Shown: positions 39,172-48,960 of the stretch, one piece after another | Numbering within the stretch: the stretch's first letter is position 1 | How the letters are laid out: the number at the start of each line of letters is the position of its first letter | Assembly: GCA_018398805.1 (NCBI GenBank) | Contig: JAGFBZ010000849.1 | Location: 558,001-622,000 of the forward strand | Direction of reading: 5' to 3' | DNA length: 64,000 nt | From: Hirundichthys speculiger | Lineage: Eukaryota > Chordata > Actinopteri > Beloniformes > Exocoetidae | Position numbers and translations under genes: made by a program | The notes under the pieces: generated by a model | Databases searched by the model: none | The model's input: the letters and a program-made list of their open reading frames with translations, nothing else | What the model was told of the DNA's origin: nothing

Positions 39172-39993
39172 TAGGTGAAAGAGAGAGAAGCTGAATGACA
39201 GAGGCAGGGGCATCAACACATGAGACTGTGAGCATTCATACAGTATTGCATGTCTAATAATCCCATGAGACATTAGGCCTCTGGCTCTCTCTTTGAACCA
39301 GAGGCCATTGAACATAAGAACAGGGAAAAATCTCCCCACCCCTTTGTGGTCACCAGCATTTCATTTGCAATCTAAATCTAAAACACAGGGTGTTTGAGAG
39401 TCACATCAAAAGGCTGTTTTTTTTTTTTTTGATAGCTAGGATAGAGAAAAGACTTGAAATAAAATGACTAATTACGAATGTTGATTAGTAGCCCATATAA
39501 GCCACAGACTAATTGGATTGCACAATGTAGAACTGCTTTTGTTTTCTGTGCATCTTAATGAAGTCTTGTTCTTCCTCCACAAAGGCTGAAATGCTGAAGC
39601 AGTTTTTGTGTTTACAGCAATGAAAAACTGTGGCTTATACAAATGTGCACAGCGAGGAGCACCCTTAACTTAATGGTTTAGGCTTTTGTTTTCAATCACA
39701 AGTAGGCTCTCTGAAATATTATGAGCACTAAATGTAAAATCTTGTGAAGTATGGTAGAACCATTAGAGGCATCTCAGACTCTCAGAGGCTGAATGACCTG
39801 AAAGACCGTTGAAACATATTTCTAAATATAGTTTATGCATTTTTAAATTACATTAAATCCACATGGTTGTTAGACATAACATTACACCATGTTCTCTTTA
39901 GTAACAATAAGAAAGTGGAGACTACACCACCTCCATGTACACTTTCCGTCAGGCCAGTCTGGTCAACCAGTTTGCACAAAGATGTATTTAAAG
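39172..39993. other. Intergenic, no gene recognised
   Basis: A T-run at 39416-39431 and otherwise unique-looking DNA. No gene recognised. Confidence 0.5.
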
Positions 39994-40937
39994 CAGTGTT
40001 GTTCTGATTCCAATACTAGTATCGGAAATTGCTCTGATACTGCCAAAAATGCCAGCATCGGTATCTGCAAGTACAGGAGTCAAAGCACCAACTAAGTTAT
40101 TTATATTTAATGATTTATTTATTTACTGGTTACTTTGGCTACACTATAAGCAAAAAGAAACTGAAAAATTAATTTGTTTCAAGCCCTTGAAATTTCGCTG
40201 CATTCTTCGATGCCGTATTGCGAATTATCGTTCAACTAATTTTTTGCTCAGTGAATTTTCACAGTGAATGTATCACTTAAGTGGGAAGAAATGTAAGATG
40301 AATAAAGCTGTAAATGACTATTAAGTTTTAAGGCATCATAAAACAACTTCAAAGAAAATTTATTTTAGTTCAGTTGCATTTGCATTTTGCAATACTCTTT
40401 TCTACTGTTCTATTTGGAAATAAATATAGACATAAATGGCTTGGATTAGCTGTAATTTATTTATCTTTTACAACAATGATAATTATATTACAGTCAGGCA
40501 TGGTGCAATTTTTTCAATATCATACTTGGATCAGTAGACGGTATCGGCCAATACCCAGAGCTCAAGAATCGGAATAATCACCATTATCTATGCTCGCTTA
40601 ATCCTATGCAGGGTCACGGGGATCTGCTGAAGCCTATCCCAGCTCTCTTTGGGCAAAAGGCAGTGGTACACCCTGGACAGGTCACCAGTCCATAGACAAA
40701 CAACCATACACACTCACAATCACTCCTATGGCCAATTTAGAACCAACAATTAACCTAACAGTCATATCTTTGGACTGGACTGGGAGGAAGTCCGGAGTAC
40801 CCGGAGGAAACCAACGCATGCATGGGGAGAACATGCAAACTCCCCTGCCAAGATTCGAATGAGGAACCTTCTCGCTGTGAGGCAACAGTGCTAACCACCA
40901 AGCCACCGTGCTGTCCCAGTATCGAAACATCTCTAAT
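39994..40937. mobile_element. hAT-like nonautonomous element, split by an L2-like insertion
   Basis: The left end reads CAGTGTTGTTCTGATTC followed by repeated TATCGG motifs (40020, 40056). The right end reads CAGTATCGAAACATCTCTAA, roughly its inverse. Further TATCGGCCAATAC and AATCGGAAT blocks lie at 40540-40575. These TATCGG-rich ends are typical of a dispersed fish DNA transposon that I would place in hAT. The L2-like piece at 40582-40917 interrupts the right part and is therefore the younger insertion. No transposase is present. Confidence 0.55.
40582..40917 (-). mobile_element. L2/Maui-like 3' region, nested copy
   Basis: It carries the common fish blocks in order: AGCCTATCCCAGCTCTCTTT, ACCCTGGACAGGTCACCAGTC, GGCCAATTTAGA, TTAACCTAAC, GGGGAGAACATGCAAACTCC and GCTAACCACCAAGCCACCG. 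Judged by the tail position in better copies, it is minus-oriented. It is about 80 bp shorter in detail than consensus and diverged, and lies inside the hAT-like element. Confidence 0.8.
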
Positions 40938-42013
40938 TTAGAGCCAACATATGTAAAGTCCTCTAGGGCAGGGATGGACTAGGAGTGAAAAACAGCCCTG
41001 GACTAAGTACGCCCACCAATCACCAGTGGGTGCTATAGTGATATACTGTCATTGTCATAAGAACACCCACACATACTAACTATTTGTGAACTCAAAAACA
41101 CTAATAATAAAGAACGACTAAACATCACTTGCATTTCCTAAACAAAAATGAGCATTTTAAACAGAAAAAAGATCTATATCTTTATCTATATCTATATCAT
41201 ATATGCGCGATTAACATTTGTTTATTAGTATTACTTGGGATGACAGCCATTAGACCTGTACTTATACCTCCAAAATCCTAACACTTTGGATAAACATATT
41301 ATTTGATACCTAGACTACAGACAAGAAGAATAAAACAGACTTGGTTTTCCTAAATCCTATTACATTTTTAGCTTTTTAGGTCTATTTGCCTGCTTGACAC
41401 ATTTTATAGTTTTATTATTATGCTAGGGTGACCCAAAAACCCAAAAAGAGGACACCCTACTGGCCTCTTGTTGATACTGCAAAAATACCCAAAGATAGTC
41501 AAAGATGACAAAGTAGCTTTATAAACCATACATTTATTAAAAACATCCTTTTCCTGTTAGAAATGAAGATTTTCTGATATGCAAACATTAATAATGCCTC
41601 ATAACCAGTGACATGTGGTGAGATTCATGGCTGGTGAGGCACTGACTCCATCAGAATCAGATTTACACATTTATGAACCCAACTAAGTAGATTATTCACC
41701 ATTTAGTCTGCAGCAGTTAGCAGGTTATGTTTTATATGTCATCTCAGCATCTTTTTAAAAGATTTTCTAGTGGCCTGTATTGGATAGAGAGAAAGCAATG
41801 GCAAAAAGGGACACAACAACATATTACAACACTGGAAATTGAACCCACAAACCACTATATGAGAACCCACCCATTTAACCACTAAACTACCTAGCAAATG
41901 CTATTATAGGACCCTGCATTATACTTATTTTTAAAATTAAATCGCCCCATATAATGCTGCTGTGATTAGTTAGAGTGCCATTCAACCAATTATCCTTCAA
42001 ACATTTGTAGCCT
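40938..42013. other. Intergenic with probable old repeats
   Basis: The segment at about 41595-41730 (beginning CCTCATAACCAGTGACATGTGG) resembles a dispersed fish repeat of unknown class. The segment at about 41770-41900 ends in AACCCACCCATTTAACCACT, loosely like a tRNA-derived SINE head. Neither could be delimited. No gene was seen. Confidence 0.35.
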
Positions 42014-42169
42014 ATTCTCGATCACGAACATCCGGGCCACTGGCATCCGCGGGCCATAGCAACCAGTCTGAAGGGGCAAACAATCGGTCACTTTTGCTGG
42101 CGAAGCCGATGCATTTTGCATTTTGTGCCTATTTTTTTCTGATTTCATGCGGTTTACAATAGGGGAAAG

Positions 42170-42380
42170 ATGGTGAAGAACTGTTGTGTGTTCAACTGCA
42201 CCAATAATGTTGCTCGCCAGTCGCTTTTGTCATTTTATATGATTCCTAGCGAGGCTACTGAGCCTGAAAGAAGAAGAAAATAGCTGCTCGCTATTAACAG
42301 AGCAGATGAAAATACTCGAGGGAAATTATGGGTGCCCAAATCAGACTACATGTATGTTTGTTCAGCACACTTTGTAACAG
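42170..42380 (+). pseudogene. Broken THAP-domain exon, copy 2
   Basis: This starts at the same ATG context as copy 1 and reads MVKNCCVFNCTNNVARQ. An in-frame TAG interrupts it about 41 codons in (near 42283), where copy 1 has an intact basic stretch. The downstream C-S-A-H-F half of the zinc module and the GTAAGA donor are still visible. It cannot encode a full THAP domain. Confidence 0.75.
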
Positions 42381-42694
42381 GTAAGAAATCGGATATTCTC
42401 AAGATATTTTAGTTTTTAATTTCTATGTTTAGATCTAATATTTTGACGTGTTTGGGGAGGCCCCATCATAGATCGTTGAGGTCTGGTAAAAAAAAAAAAA
42501 AAAAATGCTAGGTCTGTCTGCTGGGGCTGCTGACCCAAGTGACTGTCGAGAAACTCCATAATATATCTACAACAGTGACTCGAGGTGCCCAGAACGTTTG
42601 AAGGGGCCATTTTTTTTTCCAAGGGAAAGGGAATAATTTAGTAAAAGTAATATGATTTAGCAGCAGGGAGGGTGATAAATGAAAACATATCTCC

Positions 42695-42929
42695 GTTAGC
42701 ATTAGCTCTGGTCCACAGTGTCAATGATTTCTCTACTATGGACCAGAGCTCGCTAGCCAGCTATAAGCCTACCTCGTTGTCTACCAATATATATGGCCCT
42801 GGATATTTATTTTGTTAGGTATAAGGTGAGGCTAGTGATGTTAACGTCACTTTATTAATTATATTAATACAATGCTGCGACTGTCTGATGTTAGCATAGC
42901 TCTGGTGTTGGACCAGAGCTAATGCTAAC
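42695..42929. repeat. Inverted repeat inside transposon copy 2
   Basis: GTTAGCATTAGCTCTGGTCC begins at 42695 and runs for 21 bp to 42715. It is matched exactly in inverse by 42909-42929. A shorter internal copy, TGGACCAGAGCT, lies at 42739-42750. Copy 1 lacks this segment. It may be a nested foldback/MITE-like insertion, or a piece of the full-length element that copy 1 lost. Confidence 0.7.
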
Positions 42930-43611
42930 AGAAAAAAGCCTCTGACTTCAACTCATCCTGATATTGGTAAGCCATGATCGCCACCACAGGCACCCGTGAC
43001 TCTCGCCAAAGAAAGTTAAAAAAACAATAAAAACGCGAAAAAGCTAAAGGAACTGCGAGCGAATACAAGCTGGAGAGAGCTGAAACCAATGTTGTTTGCC
43101 CCTTCGCGCTGTAACCAAGGCCGATTACATGGCTCGTGACGTCACGCCGAGATCGAGAATTCCACAGACATTGCACCACCACGCACAACGAAAGAAAAGA
43201 CAAAGATAAATTGTGCCAAAATGGAAAACACTTCTCCCCCTCAAACTTACTTGGCTTTCTTTAGTTTTAATTTTTCCCATCCACTTTTTCTCTTTGCGTT
43301 TTCTGCTTGCCATCTTTCTGTTGACAGACATTAACGTTAGTCTGCTTTGTTGGTTTTTAGGCCTATTATCTGATCAATGATCGTCTTAGCGCCCCCTGCT
43401 GTTAGTTGATAGACTGAACATTTCGGTTATTGAACAGGGCCGACGGCCGCAGACCGGACAGTCCTCCCTTGCTCTAGGAGAAATAAAAGATGAAAATCCA
43501 TGATAACAGGCCAAACTATACAGAGTAGAAGCAACTACAGTACATGCCCCTAAGTATGTGCTACAATGTAATTGTAATGTTCTTGATCTGTACTTCCGCT
43601 CCAAAACATCC

Positions 43612-43690
43612 GTCCATCCAGGTTGGAGCCTCTCCCACATGTCATCAGGCAACAGGCAGGATACATCCTTTATAGGTCACCAGTTCATAA
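43612..43690 (-). mobile_element. Degenerate L2-like fragment
   Basis: GTTGGAGCCTCTCCCACATG, ACAGGCAGGATACATCC and ATAGGTCACCAGTTCAT correspond to consecutive blocks of the fish L2-like repeat seen at 40582 and 61487. Only about 80 bp survive. Confidence 0.55.
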
Positions 43691-44060
43691 CAAAAGCACT
43701 CCAAAACATTTTGGAAACAAAAACAGTATTTTCTGCTTGCACAGATTTAATGACTTCTTGCAGTGTTGTGAATATATTTTACACAATTTAGGCATATAAT
43801 ACTATAATCTTTAAAGACAAATAATCTGGATGTCTTAAAAAAAGACAGCATTATCTGACCAGGGTCACTTTTTAGATATTTTGAATTATTTCTCTTTCTT
43901 GTCTTTTTAGCTATTTAAATGACCCAACATCTCCTAAAAATGTAAGATGTATATTTACATTACAAGTTTGCTGTTAATAATGACTAATTCTTGTCAGGTA
44001 TCTAGTGTTAATTCACTGAAGAATGTAGATTGTTCTGATGGTGATGATGATGAGTTACTA

Positions 44061-44102
44061 TTATTATTATTAATATTATTATTAATAATAATTATTATTA
44101 TG
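44061..44102. repeat. (ATT)n microsatellite
   Basis: Imperfect ATT/AAT trinucleotides with an internal switch of strand (ATTATTATT to AATAATAAT), giving a small hairpin potential. Confidence 0.85.
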
Positions 44103-44789
44103 ATCCATACATGAAGAGGATGTGATACGATTAAAAAGTCAGGCAACTGGTGTTTGTGATGTCATTTTTTTTTTTTTTTTTTTTACTGATTAGTGGGAAT
44201 GTCCATTTTGGCGTGTATCAGAGCTCAAATCAGTGTAGTTTGTGATACATTTTTCCTATACAGACTGTTATTTTAAATATATGGAGGTCTGAAGAGATGC
44301 CTGCAGTGTTGGCTGATTAGTCTTCTTTTATTCTCTCTCTAGGTGTTTCCTATTATCAAAATCAAACACCCATCTGATTGAATGACCTGTTACCATGGAG
44401 ATCTGCTTTGGCTGTGTAATACAAAGACACGTTTTTTGTGGAAAAAAACAGATGGATCGTTTATGATTAACTGGTTTTATAATGATCTCCACGAAATGTC
44501 AAATTTTAATAATTAAAAAATTATATCATATTTATGCCTCCGCTTTCACACTGATGATCCTTTCTCTTATAGTAATGTAACACCATGAAAAAGAACATGC
44601 ATGCAGGATGGAAACAGAACAACAGAGGGAAACGAGTAGGAGGGGGGTCGGTAACGAGCTCCAGCGGTGAGGGTGTGTGGGGGGGAATGTGTGCAGGTGT
44701 CCTTTTTTTTTTTTTTTTTTCTGCCACCTCGGAGACAGGACCCGACCGTAAGCAGCCTAAGACTGCAGAGGATGAATCCAGGCTGATAA

Positions 44790-45465
44790 AATAATAAATG
44801 TTTGATCCGCCCTGAAATCCAAAGAAGAGCAGCGACGGTTTGAAGCGCGCTCGTCTGGATGAGAGACCCCCGCTGGGTGCAGACACGCACCGTTATCTGA
44901 GCCGTGAAAGCCCGCCGCCGCTGACTGGAGATGAGGCTCAAATGGATGCAGGGCGGTGAAAAACCGAGCGGAGGAGAGGCGGCATCATCGCATCACGGAT
45001 CACTGGAAGGCTTCATAAATTGACATCTATTACAGATTACTAATCCGCGATATTTGTCAGTGTGCGGTCGTCCGCTGTCTCCAACCTGAACGGTGGCATC
45101 TGCCGTCGCCAGGTTGTTTTTTTTTTTTTTTTTTTTTTTTCCATCGTGCAGATGTGGCCTGTTCGCAGGGTGAAGCCTTCGGGGATTAATCATGAGCAGC
45201 GAATCCAATGCTGGATGTCTTCGGCTACTTGTGGGTGAGACTTGTGGACAGTTTTCACGTTGTGGATGATGTGACATGTTAGATGAAACGCTTTCGAGAA
45301 CAATGTGAGACCCCTGTCGATGTCCACAGATGAGATTCATTGAATAAGGAACACGGCAGCTTATGGTTTTCATACCCTAGGGAGAAAATGGGCTGCTTTT
45401 CACTCCCACTCGAAATGGGACTCACCTGACTTTGTATCAACACCCTGTTGGATGTCGAATGTACA
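44790..45465 (+). promoter_or_regulatory. Probable promoter and 5' UTR of the GPR101-like gene
   Basis: CpG content rises at 44835-44990 (GAAGCGCGCTCG, AAAGCCCGCCGCCG, AAACCGAGCGG) compared with the flanks, just upstream of the receptor frame. No clear TATA box was seen. A pyrimidine run of more than 20 T at 45117-45140, followed by CCATCG, could be a 5' UTR intron's polypyrimidine tract or merely a slippage-prone run. The transcription start cannot be fixed from sequence. Confidence 0.45.
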
Positions 45466-46806
45466 ATGTCAAGTTATCAGGCACCTCGTATGGGTTCAAA
45501 TTTCAGTGATGTTCCCCAGGAGCTCGGTTTCCCCAGCTCCAGTCAGGACCCAGCCTGGTCCTCCACTGCTAACAACGTGATGAAGATGCTGCTCATATCT
45601 CTGATTATGTGTTTATCCCTGTTTGGGAATGTGGTTGTACTGCTGGTGTTCCAACGGAAGCCTCAGCTCCTTCACGTCGCCAACCGCTTTGTTCTCAACC
45701 TCCTCTTGGCAGACCTGCTTCAGACCATATTAGTCATGCCCTTTGCCATCGCAGCCACCGTTCCAGGCGTGTGGCCTCTGGATGCTCGGTTGTGTCAGGC
45801 CCTGGTGGTGCTCATGCACCTTTTTGCATTCGCCGGGGTCAACACCATCATCGTCGTCTCCGTGGATCGCTACCTGGCCATTATCCACCCCCTATCCTAT
45901 CCCACCCGAATGACCCCTCACTTGGGCACCAATCTGATTGCTTGCACCTGGGTGCTGAGCTTCCTGCAGAGCACGCCTCCATTATACGGCTGGGGGGCCA
46001 TTGACTTTGACCACCACCACAAGGTCTGCACAGTCGTGTGGTCCTCCAGTCTGTCCTACTCTGCCATGGTGTCCACCTTTTCCTTCTGGCTGCCCATGCT
46101 CATCATGCTTGGATGTTACTGGATGGTGTTCCGAGCAGCCCGGAGGCAGAATGCTCTTGTGCACCCCATACAGACGCAGTCCTACTCCCAGCCCTGCCCA
46201 CAGGACTTCCAGGGCCCCAGCAGCCCTCAGCGGCAGTCACACCCCCAGCAGTCCAGCTCCCCCGAGGGCCCCTACACCGCCAGACGGTACCCCGTTCGGG
46301 TGAGGCACAGACGTTTCCACTATCACTGCAAGGCTGCTCGTGTAGTTTTTGTCATCATGGCTTCATACATCCTCAGCATGGGCCCTTACAGCATTCTGAA
46401 TACTATATCTATGAGCGACGGGGACTCCGTACCCCCGTGGCTATCCTCCCTTGCCCTTGTGCTCTTCTTTCTACAGTGCTGCCTTCACCCGTACATTTAC
46501 GGCTACATGCATCGTAGCGTGAGGAAAGAGTTTCTGGCTTTGCTCTGCGGGCTGCTCTGCAAGCAGGGCCGTCCCAACCAGAGCTCGGCCATGGAGAGCT
46601 GCTTCCCTACGACCGAGGGACGCTCCGGCACTCAGTCTCACCTGCCCAGTCTGGCTGCTCGGGTTTTCCCTCTGCAGACTTGGGAAGAATGCACGTCTTC
46701 TTCTCCCACTTTTGAGAGGAAGTCAAGGGAGAGCCGCAAAGAGACCACGACTACCAGTGTCAGCTCTGAGAGGGAGCTGCCTGTCCAGAGCAAACAAAGC
46801 ACATGA
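45466..46806 (+). CDS. GPR101-like orphan G-protein-coupled receptor
   Basis: A single-exon family A receptor of 446 residues. The first in-frame ATG is at 45466, with A at -3; an upstream non-ATG start at 45448 is not needed. Landmarks are an N-glycosylation site (N12), N55 in TM1 (LFGNVV), D83 in TM2, C110 and C188 (the conserved disulfide), and DRY at 134-136. W162 lies in TM4 and P307 in TM6. TM7 has HPYIY (341-345) in place of NPxxY, and cysteines 361/365 may be palmitoylated. Strong GPR101 signatures are QRKPQLL (63-69), NTIIVVSVDRYLAIIHPLSYP (from 126) and FFLQCCLHPYIYGYMH (from 334). TM6 lacks CWxP, as in GPR101. Loop 3 is about 60 residues, far shorter than in human GPR101, which signals mainly through Gs. 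The ligand is not predictable. The gene faces tm9sf2 tail to tail. Confidence 0.9.
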   Translation: MSSYQAPRMGSNFSDVPQELGFPSSSQDPAWSSTANNVMKMLLISLIMCLSLFGNVVVLLVFQRKPQLLHVANRFVLNLLLADLLQTILVMPFAIAATVPGVWPLDARLCQALVVLMHLFAFAGVNTIIVVSVDRYLAIIHPLSYPTRMTPHLGTNLIACTWVLSFLQSTPPLYGWGAIDFDHHHKVCTVVWSSSLSYSAMVSTFSFWLPMLIMLGCYWMVFRAARRQNALVHPIQTQSYSQPCPQDFQGPSSPQRQSHPQQSSSPEGPYTARRYPVRVRHRRFHYHCKAARVVFVIMASYILSMGPYSILNTISMSDGDSVPPWLSSLALVLFFLQCCLHPYIYGYMHRSVRKEFLALLCGLLCKQGRPNQSSAMESCFPTTEGRSGTQSHLPSLAARVFPLQTWEECTSSSPTFERKSRESRKETTTTSVSSERELPVQSKQST

Positions 46807-48379
46807 GCTGCCTTGAGCAGTCGTTGGATGGTCAGACTGTATATGCTGTTATTGGAAGACTGTGTTCATCCTCATAGATCTTCTTCACAGCAGGATTATT
46901 TCTCGTAGAGCTCGTGACTTTAGGAGCTGTGGAACTAACTACTTTAATTATTAACGTACTGTTTTGTCTTAAGCTTGGTTAAGTAATTAGATATCTTTGG
47001 GGAAAAAATATATAATAGGACTGGCTGTGGAAAAAAAAAAAAGAAGCTTTTTTTTTTAATATGTAAATGCAGTTTTAAAAGTTACCTCATGGCCTACATG
47101 TGTGAAGCTGCCATTATGTTCTCAGTGTAATCAGTATTTAAATGTATGCAATATTGTACTCGCTACTGTTATTTGAAATGGGCCTTTGAACATTTTATGA
47201 ACTCTCAGTAAAGCTCACCATGTAAAGAAAATAACTGCTATGGCGTTCAGACCACTTCACAACTGTAATTACAGTTTCTGATTCTGTATTCATCTGTTGT
47301 ATCAACTACTCAATCTCATCTAGCTTTTTCTGTGTTTTGTTATTTATTATGTTATTTATTTGCAAGTTATGAACTCAGGGTATTTGCCTGTAGAAATCTT
47401 TGTTGCGCCCCAACTCTGCTCTTAAATTTTGTCAAGTCTGTGAATACATGTGTAACTCTTCGGTCTCGGAAGTGTCTTTTACATGAGTATAAAACTGATT
47501 TATTGTGCCTTTCAGTTGCAGAACAGGGAAGTGTTAACGAATCCCTCTGATTGATAGAATAGACCAACAGATTTATTCACTTGGTCCTTTTTTTCCCTTT
47601 TAACTGAAGCTTAACTGTGGAAAATTTACCTCCCACATCAGTGTCTCATATTTGGACAAAGTATTTTCTGCCTTTGTGACATCAGCCTTCCTCTGACAAC
47701 GCTGAACATGTCATTTTGACAGCACAGTACATAGATTAAAATACTATAGTGGACCCTGTGCACCATTTATCTGATGTAGGCTGCATGCAGGAGAGCTTAT
47801 ATAACAGACTTCTTACATTCCGCTGAACATATGTAAATTTGTAAAGACACCTCTGGAAAGTTTTTAAAATAAAAATAAGAAAAACATTTTGCGAGGCATG
47901 GATAGGATCCATATTAATGTACGGATCGTGTGCCTCTCATCTTGTCATAACTAACTGCTAAAGAAGTCATTTAGTGAGTTTGAGGCCTGTATTGGGTGCA
48001 TTATTTAAAAAGTATTAACTCTGAGTTTTGTCAAGTTTTGTACCATATGGAAAAGAGAAGGGAAAAAAAAATATGGAAGACTAAGCCTGGATATTTTGTA
48101 TGCAGTCTTTTTCTTAGTACATGACAGTTTCCTCGAGACAATATACAACTTATCAGACCTGTCTTGATTATGAACCTCAGTTTATTGAACAGGTCACTTG
48201 AAGAATCCAAACTACAGTATTATAGTTGACAATCAAAGTTGCATATACGTTTATTGGACTCTCACTATAGAACTGTACTCAGCAAATAAGAGAAAATGTT
48301 TTAGTCTTTCAAAATAACATATTTTTGTGATTTTGTGCTTTTTGTATCATTTTTGGTTTCAATATTTAAAGACTTGTTG
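46807..48379 (+). other. 3' UTR of the GPR101-like gene (inferred)
   Basis: AT-rich, non-coding sequence between the stop codon and the best poly(A) signal, about 1.6 kb. Several ATTTA pentamers (for example around 47340-47360) are compatible with message instability. A nearer poly(A) hexamer occurs at about 47868 and may give a shorter form. Confidence 0.5.
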
Positions 48380-48385
48380 AATAAA
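48380..48385 (+). terminator. Poly(A) signal for the GPR101-like gene
   Basis: AATAAA followed within 15-30 bases by a GT-rich element (GATGTGTAATGTGTGTT), the usual arrangement for cleavage and polyadenylation. A second AATAAA near 48762 lacks such a clear GT-rich partner. Confidence 0.6.
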
Positions 48386-48954
48386 AGTAAATGATGTGTA
48401 ATGTGTGTTAAAGTGTAATTTTATGTTCAGTTCTTGACTATGTTGCATCATCACCTGCTGTGGACAGGAACAGTATCTGGTAACCTGTGCGGCTGACATT
48501 TATCAGATTTGAGAGCGAGTAAATTAGAGAAGCAGAGACCAGATAAATGTACACTTGAGAAATGAATCAGGAGCTGGAAACATTTCCATTTGTTGATTTC
48601 TCACTTCAAAAAAGCACCTAATCTACTGTCAGAATGAAAAAGAAGCTAATTGGTGGTTTGACAACTTTCCATTAAGTCAATACAAAATGAAAATTTCATA
48701 AAGTTGTGTGAAGGTGATCTACTACACTTCCTTCATCTACATTAAATACAGAACAATATGCAAATAAAGCTTCCCCATTTCATTTGAGTTGTGTTTCAGT
48801 TTTGGACAAGAAAAACTAATGGTGTGAAGTGGGTATTGGCTGTGGAATTATGACTTTTATGTCAAGAGACGAACACCAAGGGACAGTTAATTTTGTGTAA
48901 CATTAATTCTAGCAGCTCAAACAGTCACATGGTTTTTCCTTCAGATTAATTACA

Positions 48955-48960
48955 TTTATT
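48955..48960 (-). terminator. Candidate poly(A) signal for tm9sf2
   Basis: TTTATT on the plus strand is AATAAA on the minus strand, about 960 bases past the tm9sf2 stop. An alternative hexamer at 49509-49514 is closer to the stop. The downstream GT-rich context is weak for both, so the real site is uncertain. Confidence 0.4.

Larger units (their letters stand above)
42016..43158. mobile_element. THAP-type DNA transposon remnant, copy 2 (ISL2EU-like)
   Basis: The same element as 36531-37453. The left end reads TCTCGATCACGAACATCC; the right end on the minus strand reads TCTCGATCTCGGCGTGACG. This gives an 11-bp terminal inverted repeat with one mismatch. A perfect AT duplication flanks it (42014-42015 and 43159-43160). 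The subterminal GAAGGGGCAAACAA block is present in inverted orientation at both ends. The THAP exon has a premature stop, and the second protein is cut after about 15 codons. The middle differs from copy 1 and contains an extra inverted repeat (42695-42929) and an A17 run at 42489-42505. Confidence 0.7.
43161..44789. other. Intergenic with simple repeats
   Basis: It contains an L2-like fragment (43612-43690), an ATT-rich microsatellite (44061-44102) and T-runs at 44165-44184 and 44703-44720. No gene was seen. The right part approaches the receptor gene's promoter. Confidence 0.5.

Noticed and set aside
36531..43158. Host THAP genes rather than transposons
   Set aside because: Two copies share inverted termini, and one has a target duplication and a premature stop, which fits mobile-element remnants.
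1..44789. CRISPR arrays, operons, or prokaryotic-type systems
   Set aside because: The window is vertebrate DNA with introns and fish repeats; no regularly spaced repeats or operon structure exists.
45448..45465. An earlier start for the receptor, six codons upstream of the ATG
   Set aside because: The codon at 45448 is TTG. The first in-frame ATG at 45466 has a good context, and receptor N-termini tolerate the shorter form.
45609..46517. Overlapping frames in other phases inside the receptor gene
   Set aside because: They are shadows of the GC-rich receptor frame, without homology of their own.
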